Assembly: GCF_042685365.1 (NCBI RefSeq)
Contig: NZ_JBHUMY010000005.1
Coordinates: 39,004 to 103,003 of the forward strand
Origin: Paenibacillus_AP thailandensis
Lineage (GTDB): Bacteria > Bacillota > Bacilli > Paenibacillales > Paenibacillaceae
Reading direction: 5' to 3'
Length of the DNA stretch: 64,000 nucleotides
In this document: positions 49,825 to 59,680 of the stretch, piece by piece
Position numbering within the stretch: position 1 is the stretch's first letter
How the letters are laid out: each line of letters begins with the position of its first letter
Notes under the pieces: generated by a model
Seen by the model: the letters and a program-made list of their open reading frames with translations, nothing else
Database searches by the model: none
What the model was told of the DNA's origin: nothing
Made by a program: the position numbers and the translations under genes

Positions 49825-52269
49825 CTATTTACGCAATTCCGCTGCAAAAGATTGTTCTAATGAAGCGACGACTTTGCCGTGAAGCTCCGTTACTTCCTCG
49901 TCCGTCAGCGTGCGCTCGTTATGGCGGTATACAAGCGAAATCGCCACGCTCTTTTTGCCTGCGCCAAGCTTCTCGCCCGTAAAGACGTCGAACACCTTCA
50001 CCGACTCAAGCAGCTCGCCGGCCGTTTCCCGGGCTTTAAGAATAAGGCTTGCCGCCGGGACGTCCGCCCCGAGCACCACCGCGATATCGCGCTGCATCGC
50101 CGGGAAGCGCGGCAGCTCTTTATGCGCGATGTCGAAATCCGCCTCCGCATACACCGGATCAAGCTCGATTTCAAAAACATAAGTGTCGCCGAGATCGGCG
50201 CCGCGCTGCAGCTCCGGATGCAGCTGGCCGACATAACCGATGATGAGGCTGCCCTGCGCCGATTCCAGCGTCACGGCCGCGGTGCGGCCCGGATGGAAGC
50301 CGTCCGGCTGCTGCGCCGAATAAGAAACTTTGCCTTCCAGCCCTACGGTTTCGAATACCGTTTCCAACACGCCCTTCGCGTCGAAGAAATCGACAGGCGA
50401 AGCCTTCCGGTTCCACTGCGCTTCCGCCCGGCTGCCCGTAAGAAGTCCGGCGAGGCGATGCTTCTCGCGCGGCTGGCGCGTCAGCTGCTCCTCTTCCGTA
50501 TGGAACACGCTGCCGATCTCGAACAGAAGCGCCGACTCGTTCTTCCGGTTCCGGTTGTAGGCCGCGATGTCGATCATCTGCGCAATGAGCGTCGTCCGCA
50601 GCACGCTGCGGTCCTCGCTCATCGGCATGGCCAGCTTCACCGGCTTCGCGCCCTGTTCGGCAAGCGCCGGGAACAGCGCCGCCTTATCCGGCGACGTAAA
50701 CGAATAGCTGACGACCTCGTGAAGACCCGCGCCAGTCAAGCGCTTGCGCAGCTCGCGGCGTATCGCCTGCGGCTTCGTCAGAGCGCCCGGCACCGTGTCG
50801 CCGTGGATCGCCGTCGTCGGAATATTGTCGTAGCCGTACAAACGGGCCACTTCTTCGATCAAATCGACGTCAAGGGCGATGTCGCCGCGGCGGCTCGGAA
50901 CCTCTACCGTAAATTCACCGTCGGGAGCGCCGGCGCAGCCGAAGCCCAACCGCTCGAAAATCGTATGAACCTCAAGCTCCGACAGGTCGGTCCCGAGGTA
51001 GCGGTTAATTTTGTCCAGCGTCACGTTCAGCCGTTTGGCCGCCGGCGCGTCCTGGGCGTCGCTGGCGATCCCTTCCGTCACGAGTCCGTCCGCCAGCTCC
51101 GCGATTAAAGCCGCAGCGCGGTCAAGCGCCGGAATGACGCGTCCCGGATCGACTTCCTTCTCGAAGCGGATGCTCGCTTCCGAACGAAGGCCAAGCTGGC
51201 GGGACGTCTTCCGTACGGTGCCCCCGTCGAATTTGGCCGACTCGAGCACGACGTTGACCGTGCCGTCCGTTACTTCGGAGTTGGCGCCGCCCATGACGCC
51301 CGCCAAGGCGATCGGCTTGCTCGCGTCCGTAATGACGAGCATATGCGGCTCCAGCTTGCGCTCCTGGCCGTCAAGCGTCTCCAGCGTTTCGCCCGCTTCC
51401 GCAAGGCGAACCTCGATGCGGCCGCCCTCGATACGGTCGGCGTCAAATGCGTGCAGCGGCTGGCCGTATTCGTGCATGACGAAATTCGTGACGTCGACCA
51501 CGTTGTTGATCGGGCGAATGCCGACGGCGATCAGACGGTTTTGCAGCCAAAGCGGCGAAGGACCGATTTTGACGTTTTTGATGTAGCGGGCATGATATTG
51601 CGGGACCAGATCGGGCACGCGAACCTTGACCGCCACATGATCCGCCGTGCGGTCCGCGGAATGGTTGACTTCCGCGTTCGGAAGCCGAACCGGGCGGCCG
51701 GTCAAGGCGCCTACCTCGTAAGCGACCCCCAGCATGCTGAGGCAGTCCGAACGATTAGGCGTCAGGTCCAGCTCCAGCACCTCGTCGGCGAGGCCAAGCA
51801 CTTCGCCGATCGGCGTTCCGAGCGGCAGCGAATCCGGCAGCACGAGGATGCCTTCCTGCTGCTCCTTCGGCAGCAGCTTGTCGTTGATGCCAAGCTCCTT
51901 CGCCGAACAGATCATCCCTTGCGATTCGACGCCGCGCAGCTTGGCGCGCTTGATCTTCAGGTCGCCCGGCAGCTTGGCGCCGACCGTCGCGACCGGAACC
52001 TTCTGCCCGGCGTCGACGTTTCTTGCGCCGCAGACGATTTGCAGCTCCTCGCCCGTGCCGACGTCCACCTTGCAGACGTTCAGCTTGTCGGCATCCGGAT
52101 GCTTCTCGCGGGATTTGACATAACCGACCACGACGCCGGTTACTCCTTTATCGAGCGGCTCCACGCCGTCGACCTCGATGCCGCCGCGCGTAATTTTCTC
52201 GGCCAGATCCGCCGCCGAATAACCCGACAGATCGATATATTCGTTTAACCATTGATAGGATACTTTCAT
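49825..52269 (-). CDS. pheT: phenylalanyl-tRNA synthetase beta subunit
   Basis: The 814-residue beta chain binds tRNA and edits Tyr. Domains: N-terminal EMAP-like tRNA-binding fold (VGYVKSREKHPDADKLNVCK), B3/B4 editing domain (VTNFVMHEYGQPLHAFDAD, IALAGVMGGANSEVTD), helix-turn-helix B5 (YGYDNIPTT), and the C-terminal anticodon-binding domain (RFPAMQRDIAVVLGADVPA). Full length. It starts 22 bases after pheS and shares its T-box transcript. Confidence 0.97.
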   Translation of the reverse strand: MKVSYQWLNEYIDLSGYSAADLAEKITRGGIEVDGVEPLDKGVTGVVVGYVKSREKHPDADKLNVCKVDVGTGEELQIVCGARNVDAGQKVPVATVGAKLPGDLKIKRAKLRGVESQGMICSAKELGINDKLLPKEQQEGILVLPDSLPLGTPIGEVLGLADEVLELDLTPNRSDCLSMLGVAYEVGALTGRPVRLPNAEVNHSADRTADHVAVKVRVPDLVPQYHARYIKNVKIGPSPLWLQNRLIAVGIRPINNVVDVTNFVMHEYGQPLHAFDADRIEGGRIEVRLAEAGETLETLDGQERKLEPHMLVITDASKPIALAGVMGGANSEVTDGTVNVVLESAKFDGGTVRKTSRQLGLRSEASIRFEKEVDPGRVIPALDRAAALIAELADGLVTEGIASDAQDAPAAKRLNVTLDKINRYLGTDLSELEVHTIFERLGFGCAGAPDGEFTVEVPSRRGDIALDVDLIEEVARLYGYDNIPTTAIHGDTVPGALTKPQAIRRELRKRLTGAGLHEVVSYSFTSPDKAALFPALAEQGAKPVKLAMPMSEDRSVLRTTLIAQMIDIAAYNRNRKNESALLFEIGSVFHTEEEQLTRQPREKHRLAGLLTGSRAEAQWNRKASPVDFFDAKGVLETVFETVGLEGKVSYSAQQPDGFHPGRTAAVTLESAQGSLIIGYVGQLHPELQRGADLGDTYVFEIELDPVYAEADFDIAHKELPRFPAMQRDIAVVLGADVPAASLILKARETAGELLESVKVFDVFTGEKLGAGKKSVAISLVYRHNERTLTDEEVTELHGKVVASLEQSFAAELRK

Positions 52270-52291
52270 CTCGTATTGCGCTCCCTTCCCG

Positions 52292-53329
52292 TTACATTCT
52301 CGCGAATTGGCTTAAGAACCGGATATCGTTCGTGTACAGATGACGGATGTCGTCGATGCCGTATTTCAGCAGCGCGATCCGGTCGATTCCCATGCCGAAC
52401 GCAAAGCCGCTCACTTTATTCGGATCGTATCCGCCCATCTCCAGCACGCGCGGATGAACCATGCCGCATCCAAGAATTTCCAGCCATCCCGTATGCTTGC
52501 ACATGCGGCAGCCATGGCCGCTGCATTTCACGCACGTCACGTCCACTTCGGCGCTTGGCTCCGTGAACGGGAAGAAGCTTGGACGGAGCCGGATTTCCGT
52601 CTGCTCGCCGAACATCTGCTTCGCGAATTGGAGCAGCGTGCCCTTCAAGTCGCTCATGCGGATGTTTTCTCCGATAACGAGCCCTTCGACCTGCATGAAC
52701 TGGAACGAGTGGGTCGCGTCGTCGTCGTCGCGGCGGTATACTTTGCCCGGGCAAATGACTTTGACCGGCTTGCCGTTCATATGATTCATCGTACGGACTT
52801 GAACCGGCGACGTATGGGTCCGCATCAGCAGGTCCTCCGTCAGGTAAAACGAGTCCTGCATGTCGCGGGCCGGGTGGTTTTTCGGCAGGTTAAGCGCCTC
52901 GAAATTGTAATAATCGGTTTCCACTTCCGGGCCTTCGGCCACCGAATAGCCCATCCCGACAAAAATGTCCTCCAGCTCCTGGGCGATCTTGTTCAGCGGA
53001 TGAACGGCGCCCGCGGCTTGCCGCGTGCCGGGCAGCGTCACGTCAACCGTCTCCTCGCGCAGCCGCTTGTTCGTTTCCTCCTGTTGATACGCTTCCTGCT
53101 TCGCGTCGATGACGCTTTCGATCGCGGCGCGGACATCGTTCGCGATTTGCCCGATAACCGGGCGCTCCTCCGCGCTCAAAGCCCCCATGCCGCGCAAAAT
53201 TTCCGTGAGCGCGCCTTTTTTGCCCAAATATTTAACCCGCAAATCCGCAAGCTGCTGCGGGGTTTGCACGTTTTCCAGCTCCTGCAGCGCGCTTGCGCGC
53301 AAAGCTTCCAAACGTTCCTTCATCGTCAA
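52292..53329 (-). CDS. pheS: phenylalanyl-tRNA synthetase alpha subunit
   Basis: The 345-residue alpha chain is the class II catalytic subunit: N-terminal coiled coil, HPLNKIAQELEDIFVGMGYS, motif 2 area RTHTSPVQVRTM and VYRRDDDDATHSFQFMQVEG, and motif 3 GFAFGMGIDRIALLKYGIDD. It forms an alpha2-beta2 enzyme with PheT. Expression is governed by the Phe T-box upstream. Confidence 0.97.
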   Translation of the reverse strand: MTMKERLEALRASALQELENVQTPQQLADLRVKYLGKKGALTEILRGMGALSAEERPVIGQIANDVRAAIESVIDAKQEAYQQEETNKRLREETVDVTLPGTRQAAGAVHPLNKIAQELEDIFVGMGYSVAEGPEVETDYYNFEALNLPKNHPARDMQDSFYLTEDLLMRTHTSPVQVRTMNHMNGKPVKVICPGKVYRRDDDDATHSFQFMQVEGLVIGENIRMSDLKGTLLQFAKQMFGEQTEIRLRPSFFPFTEPSAEVDVTCVKCSGHGCRMCKHTGWLEILGCGMVHPRVLEMGGYDPNKVSGFAFGMGIDRIALLKYGIDDIRHLYTNDIRFLSQFARM

Positions 53330-53351
53330 TCGCCTCCGCTAAAGTTCATGG

Positions 53352-53684
53352 TTTGCAAAACGCAAAAAAGGCCTTTTCTCCCGCAAGGGACGAAAAGACC
53401 GTGGTACCACCCTTATTCGGATTGCGCGGCGTTTCGGCACGCCGCAGCGCATGAAACAGCGATGCGCCGCAATCCCTTATATCCCGTTAACGGCGGGAAC
53501 CGGACTATCCCTACTGGCGCTGCTCAGCGCACGCTTTCAGGCGTCTGCTCCGGAGTGAATTTCGGCAGCCTGTAATCCGCGAGTCCGCTCTCAATCGACG
53601 GCGGTCTCTCCCTGTGCGAAAGCTCTGCGTACTTGTCTCCATCTTCGCTTTATTGCTTTTGATCCTGCTTGCATATAAACATTA
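53352..53684 (-). promoter_or_regulatory. T-box leader of pheST (Phe specifier TTC)
   Basis: The minus strand contains the T-box core AGGGTGGTACCACGG (near 53416-53400), followed by a terminator: GGTCTTTTCGTCCC pairs with GGGAGAAAAGGCC, then TTTTTT. In stem I the bases GAAATTCACTCC present the Phe codon TTC (53559-53557). Uncharged tRNA-Phe should stabilise the antiterminator and switch on pheST. Confidence 0.93.
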
Positions 53685-53690
53685 TTGTCT

Positions 53691-53719
53691 ATTATATGCG
53701 CTTGGCCGCGCCGTTGCAA
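53691..53719 (-). promoter_or_regulatory. pheST promoter
   Basis: TTGCAA (53719-53714), 17 bases, TATAAT (53696-53691) on the minus strand, just before the T-box leader. Confidence 0.85.
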
Positions 53720-53751
53720 GCCGCTAATGCGGCGTCTGGACGGGAAAAGGC

Positions 53752-53793
53752 GCCTTGCGGCTCCGCACGGGAACTGCAAGGCCAAGCGCCTTC
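53752..53793 (-). terminator. terminator after the copD-like gene
   Basis: On the minus strand GCCTTGC pairs with GCAAGGC, flanked by further GC pairs, and TTTT follows. A weak T tail. Confidence 0.5.
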
Positions 53794-53801
53794 GCTTCCA
53801 A

Positions 53802-55223
53802 TCAATAATTCCGGAACGGAATTTGCTCGACCGTCCGTTCCCCATAACCGTCCGTAACGGCCAGCTCCGCGATATAGTCGCCGGGATGGGCGAGATAAAA
53901 GCGTTCCGCCCGATACGAATAGCGGACGAAGCCCTCAAACGCTTCGTAAGACGTATCCTCGTAAAGGGCAAGCGGCACCTCGACCGGGATCTTATCCGGC
54001 CCGCCGGCGGAACGAAGCAGCAGCTCGACCCGCTCGGGTTCTCCCGATTGCTCGGGCAGCCATATTTTGACCGTAATGGCGTTGTTTCCGACCGCGTTAG
54101 GCGTTATGTTCAAGGTCAGATGCCGGGTTTCGCCCATCTTGTGATAAGCGAGCGGTTCCCCTGCCGGAACGGGCGTCATGTACGTAAACAAGCCGGCGAT
54201 TGCGACGATGGCCGCCATCAGCGCGAAATCGATCGCAAGAAGCCGCCGTTCCGGCAGCATGCGCCGGCGCACGCGCCGCCGAAGCAGCGCCCCCGTGACC
54301 AATACGAGCACGACCAGCGCCGACTTGGCGGTCAGGAGACGGCCCCAGTGTGTAAAGAACAGGGACGACCAGCCCGGCAGCAGCGTCGCGGCCGTCCCGA
54401 GGCCGGTTACGATCAGCGCCGCCAATGCGATCGCCGCCGCTTGCGAGAAGCTTTCGGCGAAACGGCCGGCTTCCTTCCTCTCCGCCCGCCAGAACAAAAC
54501 AAGCAGGAGCAGGCCTCCCGCCCATACGGCTGCGGCAACCAAATGCACGAAGTCGAGCAGCACCGAGGCCGACGCATACGGAGAGGCAAGCGGATGGCCG
54601 TTCCAGCTTTCGGCCGCGGCCAGCAGCAGCGCCCATACGGCTTTGACCGGATCGGAAAGCTTAAGCGCGGCGAAACCAAGCAGCGACAACGCGAGCAAAG
54701 CAAGCCACGACTTGCCGACGTTCGTTTCCGTAAACAGGCGGAGCCATTCCTCGGCGCCTCCCTGCTGACCGGCCATCAGCCGATCGGCCTGCACAAAGAT
54801 ATGCAGCAGAACGGCCAGCAGCAGTACCCTTGCCCCGAGAAGCCCCCACTTGTCCATTAAACCGCGCTGAACGGCGTTGCCCGGCTTGACGCCGGAAAAC
54901 CAGAGCATAATGCCCGCGGCAAACAGCATCGCGGCATAATACGCTGCGCGGACCGCGTAAAAAAACAGCTGCCAGGCCGTAAGCCCCCCGGCTTGATCCG
55001 TTCCGCCGTGCGCATGGCCCGCCTGCTTATGCGGATCGTAGTCCGCGGCGTCCGGCCCGCCGCCCGCAGCGGCCATCAAGCTTGCCTGCCCTCCCGAATC
55101 CGCCGCGGCGGCAAACGCCGCGGCCGGCAATCCGGCGCTCAGCCAATACAACATAACGGCAACGACGATCGTCCATGCTGCCGCAGCACGGCGGCGCGCC
55201 GTTGCTCCGTCGATAAAAAGCAT
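53802..55223 (-). CDS. CopD-family copper resistance/uptake membrane protein
   Basis: A 473-residue polytopic protein. After a signal-like helix comes a loop with His residues (HKQAGHAHGG), then eight hydrophobic helices typical of CopD, with WNGHPLASPYASASVLLDFV and FVHLVAAAVWAGGLLLLVLF. From about 370 a C-terminal extracytoplasmic beta domain follows (LTLNITPNAVGNNAITVKI), similar to FixH/YtkA or CopC folds. The N-terminal CopC domain seen in YcnJ is absent. ATG 55223 follows GGGAAGTGAG. Copper import or tolerance is inferred. Confidence 0.85.
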   Translation of the reverse strand: MLFIDGATARRRAAAAWTIVVAVMLYWLSAGLPAAAFAAAADSGGQASLMAAAGGGPDAADYDPHKQAGHAHGGTDQAGGLTAWQLFFYAVRAAYYAAMLFAAGIMLWFSGVKPGNAVQRGLMDKWGLLGARVLLLAVLLHIFVQADRLMAGQQGGAEEWLRLFTETNVGKSWLALLALSLLGFAALKLSDPVKAVWALLLAAAESWNGHPLASPYASASVLLDFVHLVAAAVWAGGLLLLVLFWRAERKEAGRFAESFSQAAAIALAALIVTGLGTAATLLPGWSSLFFTHWGRLLTAKSALVVLVLVTGALLRRRVRRRMLPERRLLAIDFALMAAIVAIAGLFTYMTPVPAGEPLAYHKMGETRHLTLNITPNAVGNNAITVKIWLPEQSGEPERVELLLRSAGGPDKIPVEVPLALYEDTSYEAFEGFVRYSYRAERFYLAHPGDYIAELAVTDGYGERTVEQIPFRNY

Positions 55224-55473
55224 AAATAAGCTCACTTCCCGTCGAATGTCCATTCCAGCTACCAGTGTACTAGAGATGGAAAAAAAGAACAAACCAAAAC
55301 GGCAGGCGGCCGCTTGCCGCGAATTGGACAAACGAGAGAGCACGCCGAACGAAACGCCCTTGCGCAACGGCAAATCGGCGTCCCCCTTAACGGGAAGACG
55401 CCGCGCGAGCGGGCGTATAGGCCGGAACGCTCCGGCGCATAACTACAATCAGAAAGGAGGGGCTTTACGTTCC

Positions 55474-55638
55474 ATGCCCGAACACCCGTACAAATTCGCC
55501 GAGCTTGGAGAAGATCCCGACTTGATCGATTCCATCCAAGCCCTTGAACAGAAGCTGTCCGCCAAACACGGCAAGCCGATCACCTTAATCGCTTATGAAA
55601 AGGAGAGCGGCGAAGCCGCGACGGCTTCTTCCTCTTAA
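55474..55638 (+). CDS. 54-residue protein of unknown function
   Basis: A short acidic protein (YKFAELGEDPDLIDSIQALE, then LSAKHGKPITLIAYEKESGE). AGGAGGGG lies about 13 bases before ATG 55474. It has helical amphipathic character but no known motif. It is read away from the CopD gene. Confidence 0.6.
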   Translation: MPEHPYKFAELGEDPDLIDSIQALEQKLSAKHGKPITLIAYEKESGEAATASSS

Positions 55639-55673
55639 ACGGAAAGCATCCGGCCGGGCTGCCGCAAGCTCGG

Positions 55674-56078
55674 TCAGGACTGCTTTTCTTTTTTGTCCTT
55701 GTTATATTCCGGCCAATAACCGGATCCGATCGTCGGACAACCGCGGTCGTCCTCCCATATGTACACCCATCCGCCGATATGCGTCCGGACGGCGTCCCTC
55801 ACCCATACGCGGCAGTAATCGTTATTCTCCTCCATGCCGTAATACTCCTCGAGCTCATCCATCGCCGCAAGACCGAGCCGGTCGACCGTTACCCACTGCC
55901 CCTTCACGAGCGTCTTGGAGCCGTCGCGGACCACGGCCGGATAATGCCCGCAATCGACCAGTCTTCCGGCAATGGCGCCGATCTCGGCTTCCTTTATATG
56001 ATCCTTAATAATATGGCGGTTCGGCTGTCCAGGCAGCAACGTGCCGTAGACAAATACTTTAATCCCGTTGCCGGTCAT
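55674..56078 (-). CDS. gamma-glutamylcyclotransferase-like protein
   Basis: A 134-residue GGCT-fold protein. The substrate loop is VFVYGTLLPGQPNRHI; the catalytic Glu is likely in MDELEEYYG. Members cleave gamma-glutamyl-amino acids to 5-oxoproline. Start ATG 56078 lies eight bases after GAGGAGGG; longer frames lack a site. The pxp 5-oxoprolinase genes are seven kilobases away on the same strand, which may be chance. Confidence 0.87.
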   Translation of the reverse strand: MTGNGIKVFVYGTLLPGQPNRHIIKDHIKEAEIGAIAGRLVDCGHYPAVVRDGSKTLVKGQWVTVDRLGLAAMDELEEYYGMEENNDYCRVWVRDAVRTHIGGWVYIWEDDRGCPTIGSGYWPEYNKDKKEKQS

Positions 56079-56224
56079 CGTTAGCCCTCCTCTTCGGTCG
56101 GATATCCGGAAGTCGTTTCCCATCGATTCGCGCGCCACCGTCACATAAGGCGGCACGTCCATTGTTACAACATATTAGGCAAGTCTTTTTCCCATTCCTG
56201 CTAACGCTCTTCTTTGCACCGGTT

Positions 56225-56263
56225 AAAACAACGACAGAGCCTTGAACGCAAGGCTCTGTCGTT
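56225..56263 (-). terminator. terminator of the rbs operon
   Basis: On the minus strand AACGACAGAGCCTT pairs with AAGGCTCTGTCGTT, followed by GTTTTAA. Confidence 0.85.
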
Positions 56264-56276
56264 GAACCGAATAGAT

Positions 56277-57197
56277 TTATTCCTTCGTCACCAGCTTCAG
56301 CGGCGCCGGGATCGATTTGTCCACGGTCTTGCCCTGCAGCACCTCGTAAGCGGCTTGCACCGCCATTTGGCCGATCAGCTCGGGCTGCTGCGCCACGGTT
56401 GCGGTCAGCTTGCCGGCCGCGATCGATTTCAGCGCGTCTTCGTTGCCGTCGAAGCCGATGACCGGGATGTCTTTGCCGGAGCTGCGAATCGCTTCGATGG
56501 CGCCAAGCGCCATTTCGTCGTTATGGGCAAAAACGGCTTGCACGTCGGGGTTCGCCTGCAGCAGGTTTTCCATCACGTTGAGCCCCTTCGTCCGGTCGAA
56601 ATCCGCGGCTTGCTTGGCCACGACGTTCAAATCCTTGTCCGCGATTTCATGGAAGCCTTTGCCGCGTTCGCGGGTAGCCGATGCGCCCGCAACGCCTTCA
56701 AGCTCAACCACCTTCGCGCCTTTGCCAAGAAGCTGTACGATATATTCCGCGGCCATTTGGCCTCCTTTCACGTTGTCCGAAGCGACAAGCGCTTCGACAT
56801 CCCCTTTATCCGAGGAGCGGTCGAGCGTGATGACCGGAATGCCCAGGCTGTTCGCCGACTCGACGACCGTCGAGATCGCGGCCGAATCGGCCGGATTGAT
56901 AAGCAGGACGTTGACGCCCTTTTGAATCAGATCGTCCACGTCGTTGCTTTGCTTGGCGGAATCGTTCTGCGCGTCGACGACGATCGTTTCCATGCCGTGC
57001 TTGTTCGCTTCCGCAACGACGCCGTCTTTCAACGAAACGAAAAACGGGTTGTTCAAAGTGGAGACGGAAAGCCCGATTTTAATGTTCTTCAAATCCCCGC
57101 CCGCATTCGGCTTCGCCCAGCCGGGCGGTTCCAGGGAACATCCCGCGGTTATAAGAAGCAAGAGCGCTGCTGCCAATAAGAACGAAAGCTTTTTCAT
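56277..57197 (-). CDS. rbsB: ribose-binding lipoprotein
   Basis: A 306-residue periplasmic-binding-protein homologue, lipid-anchored through ITAGC. The mature part shows KIGLSVSTLNNPFFVSLKDG, NPADSAAISTVVESAN, VITLDRSSDKGDV and VFAHNDEMALGAIEAIRSSG, typical of RbsB. It delivers ribose to RbsAC. Last gene of the operon, 14 bases after rbsC. Confidence 0.94.
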   Translation of the reverse strand: MKKLSFLLAAALLLLITAGCSLEPPGWAKPNAGGDLKNIKIGLSVSTLNNPFFVSLKDGVVAEANKHGMETIVVDAQNDSAKQSNDVDDLIQKGVNVLLINPADSAAISTVVESANSLGIPVITLDRSSDKGDVEALVASDNVKGGQMAAEYIVQLLGKGAKVVELEGVAGASATRERGKGFHEIADKDLNVVAKQAADFDRTKGLNVMENLLQANPDVQAVFAHNDEMALGAIEAIRSSGKDIPVIGFDGNEDALKSIAAGKLTATVAQQPELIGQMAVQAAYEVLQGKTVDKSIPAPLKLVTKE

Positions 57198-57211
57198 CGT
57201 TTTTCTCTCCC

Positions 57212-58180
57212 TTATGCGGATTTCTTCCGGTCAATGAGTACGGCGATAAAGATGACGACGCCTTTGACAACCATCTGATAGAAGGAAGATACGCCGAGCA
57301 AGTTGAGTCCGTTGTTCAGCGTGCCGATAATGAGCGCGCCGATCAGCGTGCCCACGATGCGGCCGCGGCCGCCGGATAGGCTTGTACCGCCGAGAACGAC
57401 CGCCGCGATGGCGTCAAGCTCGTACGAAGTGCCCGCGGTCGGCTGCGCCGAGTTCAGGCGGGATGTCAGAATGGCGCCGGCCAATGCCGACAGCATGCCA
57501 GCCAGAGAGTAAATCATAATTTTGACGCGCGGCACTTTGATGCCGGACACGATCGTTGCTTTTTCGTTGCCGCCGATCGCGTACGTTTTTCGTCCGAACG
57601 ATGTTTTGTGCAAAATGACCCAAAGAACGGCAAAGGTAACGATCATCGTCACGGCAGGCACCGGAATGCCGAACAGATAACCCCGGCCGAACAGCTGGAA
57701 CGCCAGGCTGTCCCCCAGTCCGGTGATCGGATTGCCGTCGGTGTAAACGAGCGTCAATCCTCTGAAGACCGTCATCGTTGCCAATGTCGCGATAAACGGC
57801 GCCATTTTCCCTTTTGTAATCATTAGACCGTTAACCATGCCCATGATCCCGCCAAGCAAACAGCCGATCAGGATCGCGATAACCGGGTCAAATCCGGAAA
57901 CCATCATATTGGCCACGAAAGCGCTGGACAGCGCCAATATGGAGCCGACGGACAAGTCGATGCCGCCGGTCAAAATGACAAAGGTCATGCCAAACGCAAT
58001 CAAGGCGTTAATCGATACTTGCCGGAGCAAATTCAAAATATTAAGCGGTTCCAAAAAGCTCGGATTAAGCGCCGATACGATTATGATCAGAATAATGAGG
58101 CCGAGCAGCGGTCCCAATTTTTGCGTAATTTGCGATAACCGAAAGCTTTGCGCTCCGATCGCTTCATTTCTTGTCGTCAT
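57212..58180 (-). CDS. rbsC: ribose ABC transporter permease
   Basis: A 322-residue membrane permease: about ten hydrophobic helices, VSINALIAFGMTFVILTGGI, DLSVGSILALSSAFVA and the cytoplasmic loop AIGGNEKATIVSGIKVPRVK, which contacts RbsA. ATG 58180 has AGGGGGAAA upstream and overlaps the rbsA end by 17 bases. Confidence 0.94.
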   Translation of the reverse strand: MTTRNEAIGAQSFRLSQITQKLGPLLGLIILIIIVSALNPSFLEPLNILNLLRQVSINALIAFGMTFVILTGGIDLSVGSILALSSAFVANMMVSGFDPVIAILIGCLLGGIMGMVNGLMITKGKMAPFIATLATMTVFRGLTLVYTDGNPITGLGDSLAFQLFGRGYLFGIPVPAVTMIVTFAVLWVILHKTSFGRKTYAIGGNEKATIVSGIKVPRVKIMIYSLAGMLSALAGAILTSRLNSAQPTAGTSYELDAIAAVVLGGTSLSGGRGRIVGTLIGALIIGTLNNGLNLLGVSSFYQMVVKGVVIFIAVLIDRKKSA

Positions 58181-59663
58181 GTTCGTTTCCCCCTGTCGCA
58201 AGCGTCATTATTTTTTCCTGTGTCGCTTCTTCCTTGCTTAATTGTCCCGTAATCCGGCCTTCGTGTACGACAACGATGCGATCGCTCATGCCAAGCACTT
58301 CCGGCAGCTCGGAGGAGACCATGATAATGGCGACGCCATGGCCCGTCAGCTCGTTCATCAGCTGGTAAATTTCGCGTTTGGCGCCGACGTCCACGCCCCG
58401 GGTCGGCTCGTCCAAAATGAGAAGCTTCGGATGAATGCCTACCCACTTGGCGATGACGACCTTCTGCTGATTGCCGCCGGACAAATTTCCCGCCGCCGTT
58501 TCCGCGGAGTGGGTTTTGATCTGCAGCCGCTTGATGAGCGCGTCCACAAAGGTCTTTTCCCGCTCGGAGGAGATCAAGCCTTTCGAAGTAAAGCTGCTCA
58601 GGCTGGGAAGCACCATGTTGTCGCGGACGGAAAAATCGAGAATCAGCCCTTCGTCCTTGCGGTCTTCCGTGATGAAACCGATTCCAAGTTTTACCGCGTC
58701 AACCGGCTTGCGGATCGAGACTTTTTGGCCGAAGACGCGAATCTCGCCGCTGTCCAGCCGGTCCAGACCGAACAAGGCTCTCATCATCTCCGTGCGCCCG
58801 GAGCCCATAAGCCCGGAGAAGCCGACGATCTCGCCTGCGCGGACCTGGAAGCTTACATCCTCGAACCATCCCTTCCGCGAGGCATGCTTCACCTCAAGCA
58901 CGATCTCGCCGGGGTTCGGCTTTCTCGCCGGAAAGCGCTCGGTCAGCTCTCTGCCGACCATTTTCCGCACGACTTCGTCAAAGCTGGTGTTCGGGATGTC
59001 CTTCGTATCCACGGTCCGGCCGTCCCGCATGACGGTAATCCGGTCGCAAATGGCGAATATTTCTTCCATCCGGTGCGAAATATAAACGATGGACACGCCT
59101 TCTTTTTTCAAAGACGCGATGACGTCAAACAGCTTTTGGATTTCCCTTTCCGTCAATGCCGACGTCGGCTCGTCCATAATAATCACCTTCGTATCCGTCA
59201 GCAGCGCTTTGGCGATTTCGATCATCTGCTGCTGGCCGACCGAGCATTTGCCGGCTTCGATATGAAGCGGTATGTCGACGGCCAGCTTTTGGAACTGTTC
59301 CTTCGCAAGCGCCTTCATTTCCTTCATTCTCAGAAGCCCCCAAGGGGACGACATCTCCCGGCCGATAAACAAGTTTTCCAGCACCGTCATATCCGGCCAT
59401 ATATTGAGCTCTTGATGGATAAAAGCGATGCCTTGGAGCTCCGCTTCTTTCGGATTCGAAAAATACGTCTCCCTGCCGTCAATGAGAATGGTTCCCTCGT
59501 CCCTTGCATGCAGGCCGGTAAGAATATTCATTAACGTGGACTTGCCGGCGCCGTTCTCCCCCATGAGGGCGTGAACCTCGCCATCCCGCAATTCAAAGTC
59601 GACGCCGGACAATACCTGGTTGCTGCCGAAGGCTTTGCGGATTCCCTTCATTTGAATTTGCAT
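58164..59663 (-). CDS. rbsA: ribose ABC transporter ATPase (two ATPase domains)
   Basis: A 499-residue double ATPase. First half: GENGAGKSTLMNILTG, SVGQQQMIEIAKAL, VIIMDEPTSALTE. Second half: GFSGLMGSGRTEMMRALFG (degenerate Walker A, usual for RbsA), LSGGNQQKVVIAKW and LILDEPTRGVDVGAK. It powers ribose import. The gap to rbsD holds a duplicated structured element. Confidence 0.95.
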   Translation of the reverse strand: MQIQMKGIRKAFGSNQVLSGVDFELRDGEVHALMGENGAGKSTLMNILTGLHARDEGTILIDGRETYFSNPKEAELQGIAFIHQELNIWPDMTVLENLFIGREMSSPWGLLRMKEMKALAKEQFQKLAVDIPLHIEAGKCSVGQQQMIEIAKALLTDTKVIIMDEPTSALTEREIQKLFDVIASLKKEGVSIVYISHRMEEIFAICDRITVMRDGRTVDTKDIPNTSFDEVVRKMVGRELTERFPARKPNPGEIVLEVKHASRKGWFEDVSFQVRAGEIVGFSGLMGSGRTEMMRALFGLDRLDSGEIRVFGQKVSIRKPVDAVKLGIGFITEDRKDEGLILDFSVRDNMVLPSLSSFTSKGLISSEREKTFVDALIKRLQIKTHSAETAAGNLSGGNQQKVVIAKWVGIHPKLLILDEPTRGVDVGAKREIYQLMNELTGHGVAIIMVSSELPEVLGMSDRIVVVHEGRITGQLSKEEATQEKIMTLATGGNEHDDKK

Positions 59664-59680
59664 CGCGGCATCCTCCTAAA

